Source: JAKQHY01 sp034429675
Lineage (GTDB): Bacteria > Chloroflexota > Anaerolineae > B4-G1 > SLSP01
DNA: 18,523 nt
Direction of reading: 5' to 3'
Assembly: GCA_034429675.1 (NCBI GenBank)
Contig: DAOUFX010000534.1
Location: 1 to 18,523 of the forward strand
Positions 15,393-18,523 of the stretch are shown one piece after another. Under the pieces are notes generated by a model. It did not search any database, was not told the origin of the DNA, and saw only the letters and a list, made by a program, of their open reading frames with translations. The position numbers and the translations under genes are program-made. The stretch's first letter is position 1. Each line of letters opens with the position of its first letter.

Positions 15393-16007
15393 TTAGAGCG
15401 TTATCTCAGGCCCGGTTTCATAGGCAGAACCCAACCGGCACAGTTCGTCGAGAACAGCCGCAAAGAGGTCGAACAGCGCCTTCAGGCGTTCTGTGTCTTT
15501 GATGACGCCGTAAGCTTGGAAGCAAAGCTCATCTACGCCCTCTGGAAACGTGTGACCGAACCAACCCTCATCGTCCTTTACTTGAAAATGTATATCCGGC
15601 TGATTCTGTATAAGCTGGCGAATTTTCTCGTTCGCTAACAGTTGTTGAATTTGATATTCGGGCGTTCCCTGAATGATAAACTGTTCGTCAAAGAACGGAT
15701 CGCCGATTTCAATGTCCTGTAAACCGAACAGTTTTTTCCCCAGGTCGCTAAAGATGCCTTTGCGGTAAACGGTGAAGCGAAAGCCGTCTTGGTTGACATA
15801 GGGCGCGCGAAGCCGGGTATATGTGGTCGAGCTTTTTCCTGTGCTGACCGTATAGGTGTCTAAAGTGATTTCCCATTGCCGATGAGAGAGCGTCACTTTT
15901 CCTGATCTGAAGAAATCGCCTGCCTGAAAATGAGCGCCGATCTCCTGGCTAAGTTGCGACCAGATTTCATCCCGGCTCGGTCCAAAAAGTTCTCGAAGTA
16001 ACCCCAT
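15393..16007 (-). CDS. Conserved-looking hypothetical protein
   Basis: A 204-residue soluble protein I do not recognise. It has no signal peptide or membrane segment. The first half is rich in strands and aromatic residues (KVTLSHRQWEITLDTYTV, FRFTVYRKGIFSDLGKKLFG). A central stretch reads IGDPFFDEQFIIQGTPEYQ, and the C-terminal half is largely helical, ending in a leucine-rich segment (RLKALFDLFAAVLDELC). The GDPxFDxxFII pattern recalls domains of unknown function of the DUF3137 type, but this is a weak resemblance only. AGGAGA just upstream supports the ATG at 16007. It begins 14 bp after the hydrolase stop on the same strand, so the two are probably co-transcribed. Confidence 0.8.
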   Translation of the reverse strand: MGLLRELFGPSRDEIWSQLSQEIGAHFQAGDFFRSGKVTLSHRQWEITLDTYTVSTGKSSTTYTRLRAPYVNQDGFRFTVYRKGIFSDLGKKLFGLQDIEIGDPFFDEQFIIQGTPEYQIQQLLANEKIRQLIQNQPDIHFQVKDDEGWFGHTFPEGVDELCFQAYGVIKDTERLKALFDLFAAVLDELCRLGSAYETGPEITL

Positions 16008-16021
16008 AGCATTTCTCCTTT

Positions 16022-16807
16022 CTAAAGCGCTGTCAAAAATTCGAGGACATTCTTATCAAAAGCCGCCGGTGTCAGTAAGTTGGAAGGGTCGCCGCCGCCC
16101 GGCAGAATCTGGAAGCGCGCACCGGGGATTTTTGCAGCAGTGGTGCGGGCCATGTCAATTGCCAGCTTACCGAAACTGTCGCCGACCAGAACCAACGTGG
16201 GTGTGCGCATGTGCGGAAGCGCATCCATAATGGTGAAGCGATTGACTTCGAGTCGTGCAGCAAGCGCTTGCTGCGGCGGCATAGACAACAGCCGGGACTC
16301 GAAGTATTTCGCTACTTCGGCGTGGCCGAGTTTACGGTAGGCATTGCTAACCATGCGCGCTAACTGCTTGGGCGGAAACAGCCGCAAAAGCAACGCCCCC
16401 AGCTTTGCATTGAAACGCTCGATGAAGCGCGTCGTCCCGCTCAGGCTATCCACCAACACTTGCGAAAGCGCATTTTCGGGATAGTGCGCGACAAACTGTT
16501 GCGCCACCATCCCGCCCATGCTCACCCCGATCAGATGGGCGCGTGGAATTTGGAGAGTCGCCAGCAAATCGCGCAGATCACGCGCGCAGTCTGCTATGTG
16601 GAAATCTGCCGGAGCAGCGGAGGTTCCATGCCCGCGCAAGTCGGGAACAATGACGAAGTAGCCGGCTGCCGGCAGCGAAAGAATCTGCGGATTCCACATC
16701 TCATGATCGGCGCCGAGACCGTGGATCAACAGAATCGGCGGTGCGATCGGATCGCCGTGGGTTTCGTAGTACAACGAGAGTTGGTCGAATGTTTTGAAGT
16801 TCATCAT
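16022..16807 (-). CDS. Alpha/beta hydrolase fold protein with an altered catalytic histidine
   Basis: 261 residues with the alpha/beta hydrolase pattern: oxyanion loop ILLIHGLGADHEMW, strand and turn VPDLRGHG, nucleophile elbow GVSMGG with Ser96, and the acid strand LVLVGD with Asp210. The family uses a Ser-Asp-His triad to cleave esters, lactones and similar bonds. The position that is normally His in the GxGH-x-x-N-L motif near the C-terminus reads GGGDPSNL, so Asp240 stands there. Either the enzyme has an unusual triad or it has lost hydrolysis. Two adjacent ATGs (16807, 16804) follow AGGCAGGA; the second has the more usual spacing. No signal peptide is present. The substrate cannot be inferred. 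Confidence 0.9.
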   Translation of the reverse strand: MMNFKTFDQLSLYYETHGDPIAPPILLIHGLGADHEMWNPQILSLPAAGYFVIVPDLRGHGTSAAPADFHIADCARDLRDLLATLQIPRAHLIGVSMGGMVAQQFVAHYPENALSQVLVDSLSGTTRFIERFNAKLGALLLRLFPPKQLARMVSNAYRKLGHAEVAKYFESRLLSMPPQQALAARLEVNRFTIMDALPHMRTPTLVLVGDSFGKLAIDMARTTAAKIPGARFQILPGGGDPSNLLTPAAFDKNVLEFLTAL

Positions 16808-16917
16808 TCCTGCCTGTGATGCCTTGAGTGATAGGATCCTCTCAATACACAGGACATGGCTCTATCGAATCTCGCATGGGGTATTTTGACTCATCGTATG
16901 GCGCATATGGTTTGCTT

Positions 16918-18456
16918 CTACTCAATGATGACGAGCACGCCGACCTCGATCCAACTGAAAAGCGTTTGAGCGTCGGGAATGCCCAGAATGATGCAGCCAA
17001 ACGAAGCCGGATGCCCCAGGTTGCCGGCCCACAGGCGCACTCCACCGGACGAGATCGGCAATTCGTGGATGCCGTTGTTGACGCCGCCGCCGGCGGAGTA
17101 AATCGCGACGAAGTAAGGCATCTGTAAATCCCATTGGGATGCGTAGGCCATCTCGTGCTTTTCGAGCGCCTGGAACACCCCCCGGTGCGTGGGCGAGCTG
17201 GCGATTCCCGTCGAAACCGTCCAGTCGTAGATCGGCGCATCGTTTTCGTAGACTCGCATGCGCTGTTCGTCAATGTTGATGACCACTTTTTTCCCGGCTA
17301 TGGGGATGTAGGGCGTGAGAATGTCCTGCGAAGGGATGGTCACCTGCTGCCCGATCTGCATGCGGGCGCTGTCCAGCCCCGCGTTCGCCTCGACGACCAA
17401 TCCCGGCGGCATCCCGAATTTGGCGGCAATGCTGGTCAGGGTATCCCCGGATTGTACGAAGTAGGTGCGCTCCGGGTGCGTCAGATAAACCTGAAGGCTT
17501 CCCCCACCCGCGTCGAAGGTGGCGAGCACCTGCTGCGCGGCTTCGTCAAAGCGAAACCCGCGTCCGTCCCCCAGACCATCGGCCAGCGCAATCAATGTAT
17601 CGCGAATGGCGTACAGATTGACGTCTATCACAGCTTTCCCGTCGGGTCCGGGGGCCAACCGCAGCCAGGTGACGGTGACATCGCGGCCAAGAGTCCAGGA
17701 CAACGTCTCGCCGGTCAGCACGTCATACGCCAGGAGGTTTACGGTTCGGGACAGCAACGTTTCGACCTGAGCCGTGACGTCGCCGGTATCCGGCTCGGCG
17801 GGAGGGATCAGGTCAAACACCAGCGGAATCTCGACGCGGTAGAGGGTACCGCTGACCGCCTGCAGCTTGACCAGCGTGCTGCTCACATTGAGAACGCGCC
17901 CGGTGACGCCGGGAACAATCACGATGGCGCCGTTGTCCAGGCGGAGCGTCGGTTCGAGCGGCGGCTGTGAGACGGCCGCCGCCAGTTGCTCCAACAACCC
18001 GCGCGCGACCACGGCGTCGAAGGTAAAGCGCGGAGCGACATCGTGATTGAACAACCAGATTCCCAACTGCTCGCGCATTCCCCGATCGCGCCCCACCGAA
18101 TAGGCAGCCTGCGCCGTCGCCAGCGCGTCCACGCGCATCCCGGCCTCGGACCAGGCGTAGGACCAGCGACCTTCCCCGTCGGTCAAAATCAGCAGCCCGG
18201 TGTCCACCTGTTCGGCTACCGGCGCCAGCGCTTGCGCGGCCTCTTCAGGCGTCATGCCGCCTAGCGCTACACCCAAAGCGTAGACGTTGGGATAGATATA
18301 GCCGTTGTAAATCCGGGCCGTCCGTTGCAGGAAAACCCAGACGCAGAAGAAGCCCATGGCCACAAAAATCACCGACAGAACAAAAATCACTCCGCCCAGA
18401 AGCAAACGGCGCGCGCGTTGCGAGGACATGGGGGAAGAATTTGCTGTACTTGCCAT
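16918..18456 (-). CDS. Membrane-anchored LysM / L,D-transpeptidase (YkuD)
   Basis: 512 residues with a membrane segment (about 18-44) near the N-terminus. A VanW/PG-binding-4-like region follows (YIYPNVYALGVALGGMTPEEA), then a LysM repeat (about 330-375; YFVQSGDTLTSIAAKFGM, QIGQQVTIPS) and a C-terminal YkuD domain (about 388-512). YkuD enzymes make 3-3 cross-links in peptidoglycan through a catalytic cysteine. His464 (NNGIHELP) and Cys488 are present, but the usual SHGC box reads SFGC, with Phe486 in place of the second histidine. The protein should face the wall. AAGGTAG upstream supports the ATG at 18456; ATG at residue 10 is an alternative. It is transcribed on its own strand unit, 110 bp from the hydrolase gene. 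Confidence 0.93.
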   Translation of the reverse strand: MASTANSSPMSSQRARRLLLGGVIFVLSVIFVAMGFFCVWVFLQRTARIYNGYIYPNVYALGVALGGMTPEEAAQALAPVAEQVDTGLLILTDGEGRWSYAWSEAGMRVDALATAQAAYSVGRDRGMREQLGIWLFNHDVAPRFTFDAVVARGLLEQLAAAVSQPPLEPTLRLDNGAIVIVPGVTGRVLNVSSTLVKLQAVSGTLYRVEIPLVFDLIPPAEPDTGDVTAQVETLLSRTVNLLAYDVLTGETLSWTLGRDVTVTWLRLAPGPDGKAVIDVNLYAIRDTLIALADGLGDGRGFRFDEAAQQVLATFDAGGGSLQVYLTHPERTYFVQSGDTLTSIAAKFGMPPGLVVEANAGLDSARMQIGQQVTIPSQDILTPYIPIAGKKVVINIDEQRMRVYENDAPIYDWTVSTGIASSPTHRGVFQALEKHEMAYASQWDLQMPYFVAIYSAGGGVNNGIHELPISSGGVRLWAGNLGHPASFGCIILGIPDAQTLFSWIEVGVLVIIE

Positions 18457-18468
18457 AAGTTCTACCTT

Positions 18469-18490
18469 GAAAATAGCCCGCTAACGCGGG
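18469..18490 (-). terminator. Small GC hairpin with T-rich tail upstream of the L,D-transpeptidase gene
   Basis: On the minus strand, CCCGC-GTTA-GCGGG (18490-18477) is followed by CTATTTTC. This could be a weak intrinsic terminator for a gene entering from the right edge. The 5-bp stem is short, so the call is tentative. Confidence 0.3.
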
Positions 18491-18523
18491 GGTTACGAAG
18501 GGGTTTGCGCGGGCGGCGACACC

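Noticed and set aside
16808..16917. Promoter for the hydrolase gene in the 110-bp gap
   Set aside because: No convincing -35/-10 pair was found on the minus strand.
17134..17970. 278-codon plus-strand open frame
   Set aside because: Antisense to the L,D-transpeptidase gene, with no ribosome site or domain.

Overview
The window looks like a chromosome segment from a Chloroflexota (Anaerolineae-like) bacterium. This is an inference from gene style: a Thr/Pro-rich linker behind a lipobox, the rpsF-ssb-rpsR-foldase order, a membrane L,D-transpeptidase with VanW-type and LysM parts, and fairly GC-rich coding DNA judged by eye. No 16S gene is present to confirm it.

Layout. (1) 1-957, minus: the N-terminal 319 codons of an IS200/IS605-type TnpB nuclease, running off the left edge. 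(2) 958-1230: no gene. It holds two hairpins, either of which could belong to the left end of that element, then a sigma70-like promoter. (3) 1231-5109, plus: one very large multidomain gene encoding a seven-bladed WD40 propeller, a Roc/Ras-like GTPase, a winged-helix/COR-like linker, a zinc ribbon, a calcineurin-like metallophosphoesterase and a C-terminal helical adaptor-like module. (4) 5110-5258: a spacer with a heptanucleotide tandem array. (5) 5259-11339, plus: a 2026-residue alpha-2-macroglobulin-like lipoprotein with an intact CxEQ thioester motif. (6) 11417-11870, plus: RNase P RNA (rnpB) with its own promoter. (7) 11916-12626, plus: an OmpR/PhoB-type response regulator with no kinase beside it. 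(8) 12735-14036, plus: rpsF-ssb-rpsR. (9) 14106-15266, plus: a membrane-anchored SurA/PpiC-like foldase, closed by a strong intrinsic terminator. (10) 15393-16807, minus: an alpha/beta hydrolase followed 14 bp later by an unrecognised protein. (11) 16918-18456, minus: a membrane-bound LysM/L,D-transpeptidase.

How the parts fit. Sections 6-9 are housekeeping (tRNA processing, ribosome, replication, protein folding). The A2M lipoprotein, the foldase and the L,D-transpeptidase act outside the membrane, on protease defence, folding and wall cross-linking. The TnpB and the WD40-GTPase-phosphoesterase gene form the accessory-looking part. The latter has the sensor-switch-effector layout of single-gene bacterial conflict or signalling proteins and is the best candidate here for an undescribed system. 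Its immune role is inference; the domain order is read directly from the translation.

Other points worth attention: substituted active-site residues in the phosphoesterase, the alpha/beta hydrolase, the foldase and the L,D-transpeptidase; an acidic tail on S6; an SSB without the usual DDIPF tip; and competing hairpins in the rpsF leader.
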